Source of the DNA: DATKYV01 sp035528275
Lineage (GTDB): Bacteria; Acidobacteriota; Terriglobia; UBA7540
Direction: 5' to 3'
DNA length: 26,940 bases
Assembly: GCA_035528275.1 (NCBI GenBank)
Contig: DATKYV010000171.1
Location: 1-26,940, forward strand
The position numbers and the translations under genes are program-made. How positions within the stretch are numbered: the stretch's first letter is position 1; every line of letters begins with the position of its first letter. This document shows positions 1 to 7,687 of the stretch, in pieces. Below the pieces are notes generated by a model. It was not told the DNA's origin. It was given only the letters and a program-made list of their open reading frames with translations, and ran no database searches.

Positions 1-1457
1 ACATCGTATTCCGAATCATCGAAGCTCGCTTCCGTGAATCCCATGCGTCGCGCCAGCAGGCGAAAAACTTCCAGATTGGGCTTCGCTTCGCCCAGTGCCT
101 CGACAACTGGCTTGCCGACCTGCAGATAATGGTGCCCATAACTCTTGTACAGGTCGAGGTATTCGAGGAACGTCGGCGCGGGGAGCACGATGTCGGCATA
201 GTCGACGGTATCGGTGGGCACCTGCTCGTGGACGACGGTGAAGAGGTCTTCGCGGCGAAGCCCTTCATGCACGCGGCCCTGGTCCGGTAGCATCGCCGCA
301 GGGTTGCAGTTGTAAACGTACAAAGCGTTCACGGCCGGGTTTCGTTCTTCCAGGAGCGCTTCCCCCAGCTTGACCATGTTGATCTCGCGCGTCGTCGGCT
401 TGAATTCTTCTTCCCCCGTCACGCGCGCGTAGTTGAATTCGAAACACGGTCCTGATTCGTGGTGTGCCCCGCCGCCGGGTTTCCGGAATGCGCCCACGAG
501 GGCGGGCAGGCAGGCGATAGCGCGGATGGCCATCCCACCATTCTCGTGCCGGGTGAGCGCGAAACCCACGCGCAGGAAGGGCGCCCGCGCCCGTCCGAAG
601 TCCTGTGCCAGGCGGGTAATCTGCTCTTCGGAAACGCCGGTGATGCGGCTGACGCGTTCGAGCGGATAATCACTCAGGACACGCTCGCGCAGCGCGCCAT
701 AGCCCAGCGTGAACTCGCGGATGAAACCCTCATCCACTAGGCCGTCGCGAATCAGGACGTGCATCAATCCCAGCGCCAACGCGCCGTCGGTGCCGGGGCG
801 GGGCATGACCTGCTCGTCTGCCAGGTGCGAGGTGCGGTTGCGGTAGGGATCGATCTGAACCACGCGCGCGCCGCCCTTCCTGCCCGCTTTGACGATGGGA
901 ACGAAATGCACGCTGGTGGCCGCAACATTCATTCCCCAGATGACGATGAAGTCGGAATGTTCGGCTTGGGTGAGATCGGTCGAGGTGTTTTTGCCCAGGG
1001 TCATTGCCCAGCCGGCCATGGCCGCGGGATCGCAGATGGTCCGCAACAGTCGGCTGGCGCCGAGACGATAGAAGACCCGGTGTCCGGCATTGCGATGAAC
1101 GATGCCGAGCGATCCGCCGTAGGAATAAGGCAGGATGGCCTCGCCGCCGTAAGTTTTGGCAATCTCCTTGAAGCGCGCGGCGATTTCGTCGAGAGCCTCG
1201 TTCCAGGTGATCCGCGAGAATCTCCCCTCACCCTTTTTGCCCACCCGTCGCATCGGAAAAAGGATGCGGAGCGGCGAATAGAGCCGGCGGTGGTAGTTGG
1301 CAACCGTGTGACAGATGAATCCGCGGGTGAATGGATGGTCGGGATCGCCCGCGATTCGCGTGACGTGGCCGTCCTCGACGGTCACGCGAAGGCCGTACGT
1401 GTCCGGGCAGTCCAGGGCGCAGGTTGTCTTGAGAATTCTGAGATCGGAATTCCCCAT
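1..1457 (-). CDS. Molybdopterin-dependent oxidoreductase (partial, C-terminus off the left edge)
   Basis: About 485 codons of a DMSO-reductase/formate-dehydrogenase-like catalytic subunit; it continues past base 1. The N-terminus carries the usual cluster region: C13, C17 and C49 are present (TTCALDCPD and RGFIC). The position expected for the third Cys is Tyr21, and the Lys usually found two residues after the last Cys is Thr51. It is followed by PMRRVGKKGEGRF, ITWNEALDEIAARF, a C142-D143 segment near the expected molybdenum-ligand loop, VVQIDPYRNRTS and RPGTDGALALGLMHVLI, all typical of bis-MGD binding folds. No Tat signal is seen, so a cytoplasmic location is inferred. The ATG at 1457 is preceded by AAGGGG about 10 bases upstream and a TGCTAAAAT promoter element at 1482-1490. 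The substrate cannot be read from sequence; the family includes formate, thiosulfate/polysulfide and biotin-sulfoxide enzymes. The family call is firm. Confidence 0.9.
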   Translation of the reverse strand, partial: MGNSDLRILKTTCALDCPDTYGLRVTVEDGHVTRIAGDPDHPFTRGFICHTVANYHRRLYSPLRILFPMRRVGKKGEGRFSRITWNEALDEIAARFKEIAKTYGGEAILPYSYGGSLGIVHRNAGHRVFYRLGASRLLRTICDPAAMAGWAMTLGKNTSTDLTQAEHSDFIVIWGMNVAATSVHFVPIVKAGRKGGARVVQIDPYRNRTSHLADEQVMPRPGTDGALALGLMHVLIRDGLVDEGFIREFTLGYGALRERVLSDYPLERVSRITGVSEEQITRLAQDFGRARAPFLRVGFALTRHENGGMAIRAIACLPALVGAFRKPGGGAHHESGPCFEFNYARVTGEEEFKPTTREINMVKLGEALLEERNPAVNALYVYNCNPAAMLPDQGRVHEGLRREDLFTVVHEQVPTDTVDYADIVLPAPTFLEYLDLYKSYGHHYLQVGKPVVEALGEAKPNLEVFRLLARRMGFTEASFDDSEYD

Positions 1458-1481
1458 TTCAAATTTGCCCCTTCGGCCGTG

Positions 1482-1490
1482 ATTTTAGCA
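1482..1490 (-). promoter_or_regulatory. Extended -10 promoter element (TGCTAAAAT)
   Basis: On the minus strand TGCTAAAAT sits 24 bases before the oxidoreductase ATG. It matches an extended -10 (TG-n-TANNNT). No good -35 is seen, which is common when TGn is present. Confidence 0.45.
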
Positions 1491-1614
1491 TGCCTCGCAA
1501 GCGCCAATTCCCGGGCTCACATTCCCGCCCATTCGCGCGCCGAGAACTTGAAGCACCGATTTCGCTCCCGCGCGCTTGCTTTCGTGTGCGGGGGAAAGGC
1601 CGAAGGTGCGGCTG

Positions 1615-1623
1615 TGCTAGAAT
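1615..1623 (+). promoter_or_regulatory. Extended -10 promoter element (TGCTAGAAT)
   Basis: TGCTAGAAT lies 24 bases before the ATG of the CorC-like gene, at the same spacing as its divergent counterpart for the oxidoreductase. There is no clear -35 hexamer. The two divergent promoters share the 190-base spacer between these genes. Confidence 0.45.
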
Positions 1624-1647
1624 TGTCTCCTCGGCGGAATATCCGAC

Positions 1648-3003
1648 ATGTTCATCATCCACTTGGCTGTCATTCTTGGGTTGGTGGCCCTCAATGCGTT
1701 CTTTGTTGGTTCCGAATACGCTCTTCTGAGTTTCCGACGCAGCCGCCTGCAGCAGCTTGTCCGCCAGGGGAACAGCCGGGCTGCGCTGGTGCAGAAATTG
1801 CTGGCCCAACCCAGCCTGCTTTTTTCCGGCCTGCAATTGGGGATCACCGTCGCCAGCCTGTTGCTGGGATGGCTGGGCGAGCGACTCCTGGCGGGCTACG
1901 TGGGCGCCTTGCTGGCGGGCCGGCTGGAGGGTCTTCTGGGACCAGTATCGCACACGGTGGCCGCGGTCACGGCGTTTGTGCTCATGACCGGAATTCTGAT
2001 GGTGTTCGGCGAACTCGCGCCCAAGACAATTGGCTACGAGCGCGCCGAAATCGTCTCGCTGATTTGTGCCTGGCCGGTTACCGTATTCATGCGCTTGGCC
2101 CACTATCCTGTAGCGTTTATGGATTGGCTGGCGAACCGGGTCGCTTTTCTGGTCGGTGTTGTGCCGTCGGTCGGGTACAGTGAGAAACACACCCCGGAAG
2201 AAGTGAAGCTGATCGTGGCGGGCATCCGCAAGCGAGGATTGCTGGGCGAAGAGCAGGAAGAGATGATTCACAGCGTCATCGACCTGCACCGCATGCGCGT
2301 GCGGGAAATCATGGTGCCGTGGAACAAGACCACCTGCCTGCCGCTCAGCCAGGACCTCAGTGGAATCCTCGAGCGCGTGGTGGATGACGAGCACTCGCGC
2401 ATTCCCATCTACGACGGCTCGCCGGACCGCATTGTCGGCGTCCTCCATACCAAGGACTTGCTGCGCGTGGTCACCGAGCGCCGCAAGCAGGGCCTGCCGA
2501 TCGATGCGCCGCTGGACCTTCGGTCCATCCTCCACGCGCCGATGATTGTGCCGGAGACGATGACGCTGAACCGGCTGCTCGAAGATTCGCGCCGCAGGCA
2601 TTCGCAAATGGCGCTGGTCGTGGATGAGTTCGGAACATTCGTGGGCGTGGCCACCATCGAGGACGTGCTCGAACAGATCGTGGGAGAGATCCAGGACGAA
2701 TACGACGAAGAGGAGATGGCCATTCGGCGGTTAAGCGAAAACGTTCTGGTCGTGGACGGCGCGCTGAACCTGCGTGACTTGGCGGATGATTATGAGATCG
2801 TCTTGCCGCGCGGCGCCGGCTATGAAACCCTGGCCGGGTTTGTTCTCGCCCGGTTGGGGAGCATCCCGCGCGGCGGCGAGAGCTTTGTATTCGAAACACG
2901 AAGGTACACGGTGCTGGAAATGGACGGTCGGCGCGTGGCCCGCGTGCGAGTCGAGAAGCTCCCCGGAGTCCCGGCGAGCGTCGTCAAGCCTCCCGTCGCC
3001 TGA
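1648..3003 (+). CDS. CorC/HlyC (CNNM-type) transporter-like membrane protein with CBS pair
   Basis: A 451-aa protein with the three-part layout of the HlyC/CorC (UPF0053, CNNM-related) family. An N-terminal DUF21/CNNM membrane domain spans about residues 1-185 with several hydrophobic segments and the signature GELAPKTIGYERA. A paired CBS (Bateman) domain at about 205-340 contains REIMVPW, SRIPIYDGSPDRIVG and MALVVDEFGTFVGVATIED. A C-terminal CorC_HlyC domain at about 355-440 contains VDGALNLRDL and YETLAGFVLARLGSIPRGGE. Family members are linked to Mg2+ (or Na+/Mg2+) efflux with nucleotide sensing by the CBS domains; the ion for this protein is inferred. Length is normal. The gene is a single unit with its own promoter, divergent from the oxidoreductase and convergent with the SAM hydrolase gene. 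Confidence 0.9.
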   Translation: MFIIHLAVILGLVALNAFFVGSEYALLSFRRSRLQQLVRQGNSRAALVQKLLAQPSLLFSGLQLGITVASLLLGWLGERLLAGYVGALLAGRLEGLLGPVSHTVAAVTAFVLMTGILMVFGELAPKTIGYERAEIVSLICAWPVTVFMRLAHYPVAFMDWLANRVAFLVGVVPSVGYSEKHTPEEVKLIVAGIRKRGLLGEEQEEMIHSVIDLHRMRVREIMVPWNKTTCLPLSQDLSGILERVVDDEHSRIPIYDGSPDRIVGVLHTKDLLRVVTERRKQGLPIDAPLDLRSILHAPMIVPETMTLNRLLEDSRRRHSQMALVVDEFGTFVGVATIEDVLEQIVGEIQDEYDEEEMAIRRLSENVLVVDGALNLRDLADDYEIVLPRGAGYETLAGFVLARLGSIPRGGESFVFETRRYTVLEMDGRRVARVRVEKLPGVPASVVKPPVA

Positions 3004-3075
3004 CGGTTTATTCTCCCTGCCGCTTCATTGTGCAAGGCTCGATTGGAGGGAAATGGCTCCGTGAGGGCTGCGACC

Positions 3076-3900
3076 TCAGGCCCCCGGTGCGGCGGGTGCG
3101 CCCAGCACCACGCCCACTTCCGCGCCGCGAGCCGCGTTGAGGGCCTTGGAGGCTGAGCCGCGGTTTGTGGAGATCTCCAGGAATCCCGAACTCCCGATCA
3201 TGGCGAAAACTTCTCCCGGCTTGCCCATCGAATAAGAGAGATTCAGGCGGGTGATCTCCTGCTGGTTGACGACAATCTTGAAGGGCGGGGGATTCTCCGC
3301 GAAGAGTTGCGGCACGTCTTCGGGAGTGATGTTGGTCACCATGTTTCCGAATTTGTCCACGCTCAACACGACGCCCTGAACCAGCTGATCGCTGGTCCGC
3401 TTGGGCTTGGGCGAGGCAAACTTGGCATAATCGGTGATGGGTTCGCCGAACTTGTCCGCCTCCAGGCCCTTGCTGAGCCAGCCGACGACGGGCGCGAAGA
3501 TGTCGCGGCCATGGAACGTGTCGCTGACCGGATTCAGAAAGTAATGGTCGGAGGTGATGTGCCGGACCTCGATGTTCTCCTCGCGCTCGTAAATGAGGGA
3601 AAGCACACCGTTATCCGGCGCCACGAATTTGTTGTCGATGGTGCGCGCTAGCAGCGGCCGCCGCGCCGTCCCCACGCCCGGGTCCACGACCACCATGTGG
3701 ATGGTGTCGGTGGGGAAATACCGGTAGCTCTGTGCCAGGGTGAAGGCGGCGTCGAAGATGTCGTAGGCAGCCACTTGGTGGTTGATGTCGATGATTTCGA
3801 CTTCGGGGTTGATGTTCTTGATGACCCCCTTCATCACCCCGACGAAGAGGTCCGACGATCCGAAGTCGGTAATCATCGTGACGAATTGTTTTCGCGGCAA
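3076..3900 (-). CDS. SAM hydrolase / SAM hydroxide adenosyltransferase (DUF62 family)
   Basis: A 274-aa member of the SAM-dependent chlorinase/fluorinase superfamily. The N-terminus has TMITDFGSSDLFVGVMKGVI, the core has VVDPGVGTARRPLL and the APDNGVLS motif, and then DTFHGRDIFAPV. The Asp/Arg pair in DPGVGTAR and the His of FHGRD match the D-R-H set of the hydroxide adenosyltransferases, which hydrolyse SAM to adenosine and methionine, rather than the halogenases. The C-terminal domain has VDKFGNMVTNI. I chose the TTG at 3900 because AGGGGGGG lies five bases upstream; the first ATG, at 3876, has no such site. The frame stays open further upstream to 4269, but that part is a shadow of the TPR gene. 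Downstream member of a probable unit with the TPR and aldo/keto reductase genes. Why these three are together is unknown. Confidence 0.88.
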   Translation of the reverse strand: MPRKQFVTMITDFGSSDLFVGVMKGVIKNINPEVEIIDINHQVAAYDIFDAAFTLAQSYRYFPTDTIHMVVVDPGVGTARRPLLARTIDNKFVAPDNGVLSLIYEREENIEVRHITSDHYFLNPVSDTFHGRDIFAPVVGWLSKGLEADKFGEPITDYAKFASPKPKRTSDQLVQGVVLSVDKFGNMVTNITPEDVPQLFAENPPPFKIVVNQQEITRLNLSYSMGKPGEVFAMIGSSGFLEISTNRGSASKALNAARGAEVGVVLGAPAAPGA

Positions 3901-4045
3901 ATTCCCCCCCCTGCGTTTGAAAAGCCCAATTGTGAAGTAGAAATGCAAGCTATATGAAAGGCCGTGATTTGTCAAGGCAAGCAACGACCGTTTTTGTATG
4001 AGGGAGAGGCGCTCCGGCGGAGCGAGACCGTTACCGCGGGCCGAA

Positions 4046-4309
4046 TCACAAAGAGCCGCCGGATGCCGGCGCCGGGCCATCGTTCGGCGCCTTGACGCGG
4101 CCGAAACACGCGAAATCGCAATCGGGTTCGAGTTCCAGAACGCGCGGCCAGGCGCGGACGGCGCGCTCCAGCGCTTCCAACGCCAGATCCGGCTGCCGGG
4201 TTTCGAGATAGCAAACGCCCAGGTGAAGCCAGGCCTCGCCGTTCGCCGCGTCCTCGACCACCACCTCACCCAGCAAGCCGATGGCGGCGGGGAAGTCGGC
4301 CCGGTTCAC
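4046..4309 (-). CDS. Small TPR-like protein
   Basis: An 87-aa protein read from a GTG. It has two helix-turn-helix repeats of tetratricopeptide character: RADFPAAIGLLGEVVVEDA, then GEAWLHLGVCYLETRQPD followed by LALEALERAVRAWP. The pattern W-LG-Y-A-P fits a TPR of 34 residues. The C-terminus (KAPNDGPAPASGGSL) looks unstructured. The start is uncertain: the GTG has AAGGAGG only two bases before it, too close for normal initiation. The frame is open further upstream (TAGEQREKLAQAKEAV, a good helix), reaching into the last codons of the aldo/keto reductase gene, but contains no ATG, GTG or TTG that I can place. It may therefore begin at a rare start. TPRs bind proteins; the partner is unknown. 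Confidence 0.55.
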   Translation of the reverse strand: MNRADFPAAIGLLGEVVVEDAANGEAWLHLGVCYLETRQPDLALEALERAVRAWPRVLELEPDCDFACFGRVKAPNDGPAPASGGSL

Positions 4310-4400
4310 CGCCTCCTTCGCCTGCGCCAGTTTTTCCCGTTGTTCACCAGCCGTGATGAATTTTGCTCGACCCCCCTCGTCGATGTGCGGCCGCGCGGTC

Positions 4401-5507
4401 TCACTTGGCGAAGATGGCGCGGAACTGCTCGAACGTCAGCGGGGGAACTGCGGCCGTTGCCAGATTTTCCTCCACGTGAGCGACGCGGCTCATTCCCACC
4501 AGCGCGCAGGTGATTCCCGGAGTCGAGCGCACGAATTGCAGGGCGCGCTGCGCGTCCGTCGCCAGCCCCGGAAAACTTTTCTGAATGTCAGCGGGCAGCC
4601 CCTGGCAGAGATGGCTCTGCATCAGGCTGGCGCTGGCGAATACCATCAGGCCGTGGGCTCGCGCCAGCTCCAGCACCGAGACCGGTTTGCCGTTCCGCGA
4701 CTGCGTGGGAGCGGCCAGGGCTTCGGGCATCGCCAGATTGAAGGGGAGCTGGATGGCGCGAAAGTGGTGCCCCTTGCCACCCGCTTCTTCGGCGATGCGA
4801 AGGGCCTGCTCGAGCGAGACAGCGTCCGGTGCTTCGGGTTTCACGCGGTAGGCGTTCCAGGTCGCCGTGCCGTAGACGCGGATCTTCCCGTCGGCCGCGG
4901 CCCCTTCCAGCGCCTCGAACGCGGCCCGCAGCCGCCGGTAGAACTCTTCCCGTGAGACGGCACCCCGTTGGGTCTCCGGATTGTGCAGGTAGTAGACGTC
5001 AATCGTCTCGACGCCCAGATTTCGCCGGCTGACATCAATCTGGTTCGCCAGAAATTTCGGTGCCATGACGTGGCAGCCGGCGGCGACTTCCTCCGCTTGG
5101 ACGAGCCCCGGCAGGACCAGGGTCTCGTTGAAATAGTTTTGCGGATCATCGGGCTGGTCCGCATCGAAACTGAAGAAGCCGCCCTTCGTCGCCAGCAAAA
5201 CCTCGTCGCGCCGGAGCGTCCCGGCGGCAAGGGTCTCCGCCAGCGCCTGACCGATGGCGCGCTCGCTCCGTTGGTGACGGTAATTGATGGCCGAATCGAA
5301 AACGTTGATCCCCGATTCCGCGGCGCGGACGACCGCCTGGCGATAGAGGTGGTCGTAAGACTGCGTCGGTTCGCCGAGGTACGTGCCGAGGCCAATGGAC
5401 GAAACCCAAATCCCGCAGGCTTGGCGCAGATGCCCGGGCAAACGCGCTTCAAAACGCCCGCGAAACCTCGCGGTTCCTTCCGCCGTGGCATATCCGGGTA
5501 TCAGCAT
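4401..5507 (-). CDS. Aldo/keto reductase
   Basis: A 368-aa NAD(P)H-dependent oxidoreductase of the aldo/keto reductase superfamily. The catalytic tetrad is visible: Asp and Tyr in FDSAINYRHQRSERAIGQAL, Lys in LLATKGGFF and His in VYYLHNPE. The C-terminal part has the FVRSTPGITCALVGMSRVAHVEE pattern, the conserved cofactor-binding end. It is longer than the usual 280-340 aa because of an insertion after the catalytic Lys (about residues 110-155: FSFDADQPDDPQNYFNETLV and following). The ATG at 5507 is preferred over the one at 5537 because AGGGA lies 10 bases before it. The substrate cannot be told. A promoter with an overlapping palindrome lies just upstream (5527-5569). First gene of a likely unit with the TPR and SAM hydrolase genes. 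Confidence 0.88.
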   Translation of the reverse strand: MLIPGYATAEGTARFRGRFEARLPGHLRQACGIWVSSIGLGTYLGEPTQSYDHLYRQAVVRAAESGINVFDSAINYRHQRSERAIGQALAETLAAGTLRRDEVLLATKGGFFSFDADQPDDPQNYFNETLVLPGLVQAEEVAAGCHVMAPKFLANQIDVSRRNLGVETIDVYYLHNPETQRGAVSREEFYRRLRAAFEALEGAAADGKIRVYGTATWNAYRVKPEAPDAVSLEQALRIAEEAGGKGHHFRAIQLPFNLAMPEALAAPTQSRNGKPVSVLELARAHGLMVFASASLMQSHLCQGLPADIQKSFPGLATDAQRALQFVRSTPGITCALVGMSRVAHVEENLATAAVPPLTFEQFRAIFAK

Positions 5508-5526
5508 CCGAAATGAATCCCTGAAG

Positions 5527-5542
5527 AATGATCGCAATCATT
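5527..5542. promoter_or_regulatory. Candidate operator palindrome at the aldo/keto reductase promoter
   Basis: AATGAT-CGCA-ATCATT is a perfect 6-bp inverted repeat with a 4-base centre. It starts inside the predicted -10 and covers the expected transcription start, a classic repressor position. The half sites resemble the Fur-family half AATGAT, but the spacing differs from a full Fur box. Confidence 0.4.
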
Positions 5543-5569
5543 TTTAACCCGGAACGGTCCATCCGGCAA
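5541..5569 (-). promoter_or_regulatory. Sigma70-like promoter for the aldo/keto reductase unit
   Basis: On the minus strand TTGCCG (5564-5569) and TAAAAA (5541-5546) are separated by 17 bases. The predicted start falls about 28 bases before the ATG at 5507. Confidence 0.4.
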
Positions 5570-5658
5570 GGATGAAACAAGACCGCTGACTTGTCCGGGT
5601 TTCCGGGTGTCACTCCAATGCCCCCGGGCTGGGAAGTTATGTGCTGCGGAAGCTGGGG

Positions 5659-6087
5659 CTAATCCGGCCGGGCCTTGACGAGGAAAATCGGAATGTCGGC
5701 TTCGTGGCGGACTTTGGTGATCGTCGTTCCGTAAATCAGGTCGGAGATGAAGCGGTGGCCATGGGTGGTCATGGCGATGAGGTCGCACGCTTCGGCGCGC
5801 GCGGTCTTCAGGATTTCGTCCGCCGGCTCGCCCGCCGAGTGGAGGGTTGTGACCTCAAAACCCTCGCCTCGAAGTTCGATTTCGATGCGGTTCAGGTACT
5901 CCCGGTCCTCCCTGATTTCCTTCGAGTCGGAAAGATTCAAATCCCTCTGCAACCGTGCCACCCAGCCGTGGGAAACATGAAAGAGCAGCAGCGCGGCCCG
6001 CGTGAGCCGGGCAAGCTCCTTCACCTTGGGCAGGAGCGCCGTGTCGGCCTTGCTGTGGTCGAGCGCCACCAGGATTTTCTTAAACAT
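5659..6087 (-). CDS. Universal stress protein (UspA family)
   Basis: A 142-aa single-domain Usp protein. It begins MFKKILVALDHSKAD, the normal first strand, and ends with DLIAMTTHGHRFISDLIYG then TTITKVRHEADIPIFLV. In ATP-binding Usps the loop reads G-x2-G-x9-G-S/T; here the second Gly is Phe (GHRF), so nucleotide binding is uncertain. The ATG at 6087 is chosen because it gives the standard family start and has AGGCGGG upstream; an ATG at 6111 would overlap the mntH stop. The gene lies 11 bases after mntH and is almost certainly cotranscribed with it. The role is inferred as stress-related, perhaps tied to metal or oxidative stress through its partner. Confidence 0.88.
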   Translation of the reverse strand: MFKKILVALDHSKADTALLPKVKELARLTRAALLLFHVSHGWVARLQRDLNLSDSKEIREDREYLNRIEIELRGEGFEVTTLHSAGEPADEILKTARAEACDLIAMTTHGHRFISDLIYGTTITKVRHEADIPIFLVKARPD

Positions 6088-6098
6088 GGTCGTCCCGC

Positions 6099-7439
6099 CT
6101 ACGTGAGCCATTCGTGAAACGTCTGAACCAGGAGGTAAGCGTTGAGCGCCGCGATAATCCCCGTCACCACCCAGGACAGAACCTTCACCCAGCGCGGATT
6201 CACGAACTCGCCCATCTTAGTCCGGTCGCTGGTGAATTGCACCAGGGGAAAGACGGCGAAGGAAAGTTGCAGGCTCAGGATGACCTGGCTGAAGATCAAG
6301 AGCTGCGCCGTGCCGCTCTCGCCGTAAAAGGCGACGGCGATGACGGCGGGGACGATGGCGATGAGCCGCGTGATCAGCCGGCGGAGCCAGGGCGCCAGGC
6401 GGATGTTGAGAAACCCTTCCATGACGATCTGCCCGGCCAGCGTGCCGGTGAGCGTGGAGTTCTGCCCGGAGCAGAGCAGCGCCAGAGCGAAGAGGAGGCT
6501 GGCGAAGGGAATCCCCAGCAGCGGCGAGAGGGTGTGGTAAGCGTCCTGGATCCCTGCGATCTCGGGCATGCCGTGGCGATAGAAAGTGGCGGCGGCCATC
6601 ACCAGGATGGCGGCGTTGATGAAGAAGGCGAAATTGAGCGCCACCACGGAATCCAGGAAGTTGTACCTCATCGCCGTCTTCAGGCCTTCCGGCGTGCGCT
6701 CGATGGCCCGCGTCTGGACGATCGAGGAATGCAGATACAAATTGTGCGGCATCACCGTGGCGCCCAGCATTCCCAGGGCGATGTATAGCATCTGGCGATT
6801 GGTGAAAAGCTCCGCGGTGGGGATGAAGCCGCGCGCAATCCCCGCGTAATCAGGTTGGACGAGGATGATTTCCAGCAGATAGCAGACGCCGATGGTCCCG
6901 ATCATTACGACGACCAGGGCTTCGAGATAGCGAAACCCTTTGTGCTGGAGGAAGAGGATCACCAGGACATCGAGCGCGGTCAGGCACACGCCCCAGATGA
7001 GCGGCAGGCCGAAGAGCAGGTTGAGGGCGATGGCGGAGCCAATCACCTCCGCCAGGTCGCAGGCGGCGATGGCGATCTCGGCGAGCACCCAGAGGGCAAT
7101 GCCCGCGGGGCGCGAATAATATTCCCGGCAGGCCTGCGCGAGGTCGCGTTGGGTGACGATTCCCAGGCGTGCGGAGAGGGTCTGGAGGAGCACGGCCATC
7201 AAATTTGAAATCATCAGGACGAAGATGAGCCGGTAGGCGAATTGCGAGCCGCCGGCGATGTCGGTTGCCCAGTTGCCCGGGTCCATGTAACCCACCGCAA
7301 CCAGATAGCCCGGGCCGGAAAACGCCAGGAGCTTGCGCCAGAAGCCGGCACCGGGCGGGATGGCGATGCTCCGGTGCACCTCCTGGAGGGAGGGCGTGGA
7401 TGGGGTGCTGATTCTTGACGATATGGGGCCAAGATTCAT
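6099..7439 (-). CDS. mntH: NRAMP-family Mn2+/Fe2+ transporter
   Basis: A 446-aa integral membrane protein with about eleven hydrophobic segments. The NRAMP metal site is intact: GYMDPGNWATDIAGGS in TM1 (the DPGN motif) and GATVMPHNLYLHS in TM6 (the MPH motif). LCSGQNSTLTGTLAGQIVMEG in the TM10 region is also typical. These transporters take up Mn2+ or Fe2+ with protons across the inner membrane. The ATG at 7439 has no clear Shine-Dalgarno site; the first 30 residues are not hydrophobic, so a somewhat later start is possible. The gene is preceded by a leader of about 135 bases and a consensus promoter containing GTTAAC repeats, and followed at once by a Usp gene. Regulation by a metal-responsive repressor is inferred. 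Confidence 0.92.
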   Translation of the reverse strand: MNLGPISSRISTPSTPSLQEVHRSIAIPPGAGFWRKLLAFSGPGYLVAVGYMDPGNWATDIAGGSQFAYRLIFVLMISNLMAVLLQTLSARLGIVTQRDLAQACREYYSRPAGIALWVLAEIAIAACDLAEVIGSAIALNLLFGLPLIWGVCLTALDVLVILFLQHKGFRYLEALVVVMIGTIGVCYLLEIILVQPDYAGIARGFIPTAELFTNRQMLYIALGMLGATVMPHNLYLHSSIVQTRAIERTPEGLKTAMRYNFLDSVVALNFAFFINAAILVMAAATFYRHGMPEIAGIQDAYHTLSPLLGIPFASLLFALALLCSGQNSTLTGTLAGQIVMEGFLNIRLAPWLRRLITRLIAIVPAVIAVAFYGESGTAQLLIFSQVILSLQLSFAVFPLVQFTSDRTKMGEFVNPRWVKVLSWVVTGIIAALNAYLLVQTFHEWLT

Positions 7440-7559
7440 GGGTCAGTAGGGAGCGGGCGGCGCCGAACATGTCCCGCGCGGGTCTTGGAAGATTGCCGCT
7501 CCGCCCCAAGCCTGAGGTGCCGGGGGGACCGAACAATGATGAAGGTGCCGCTCCGCGTC

Positions 7560-7598
7560 GTTAACCACAGTTAACAAAGAAGATGTATATACGTTAAC
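7560..7598. promoter_or_regulatory. Triple GTTAAC operator candidate at the mntH promoter
   Basis: GTTAAC occurs at 7560-7565, 7570-7575 and 7593-7598. The first two form the inverted repeat GTTAACCACAGTTAAC just downstream of the expected start site, and the third lies in the -35/-10 spacer. Each hexamer is itself a palindrome. The placement suits a repressor of metal uptake (MntR, Fur or DtxR type), but the sequence matches none of their known boxes well. Confidence 0.5.
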
Positions 7599-7612
7599 AC
7601 TCGGCTTGTCAA
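7584..7612 (-). promoter_or_regulatory. Consensus sigma70 promoter for mntH-usp
   Basis: On the minus strand TTGACA (7607-7612), a 17-base spacer and TATACA (7584-7589). This is the best promoter match in the window. The inserted IS element ends about 70 bases upstream of it, so the promoter is intact. Confidence 0.75.
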
Positions 7613-7687
7613 GATTTTTGAAACCAGGAGGCCGGCGCCCCGCTAACCGGGCCGTCCTTGGAGTAGCCCGTACAGGTCTTAAGCCAC

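Noticed and set aside
759..2183. Long plus-strand open frame of 474 codons
   Set aside because: It runs antisense to the molybdopterin oxidoreductase and then out of frame with the CorC-like gene; both of those have clear family motifs, and this frame has none.
1459..2607. Minus-strand open frame of 382 codons
   Set aside because: Antisense shadow of the CorC-like gene in GC-rich DNA, with no recognisable domain and a low-complexity His/Gln/Arg-rich product.
3901..4269. N-terminal extension of the SAM hydrolase frame
   Set aside because: The extension is Arg/Trp-rich and overlaps the TPR gene out of frame. The TTG at 3900 with a strong ribosome site explains the start.
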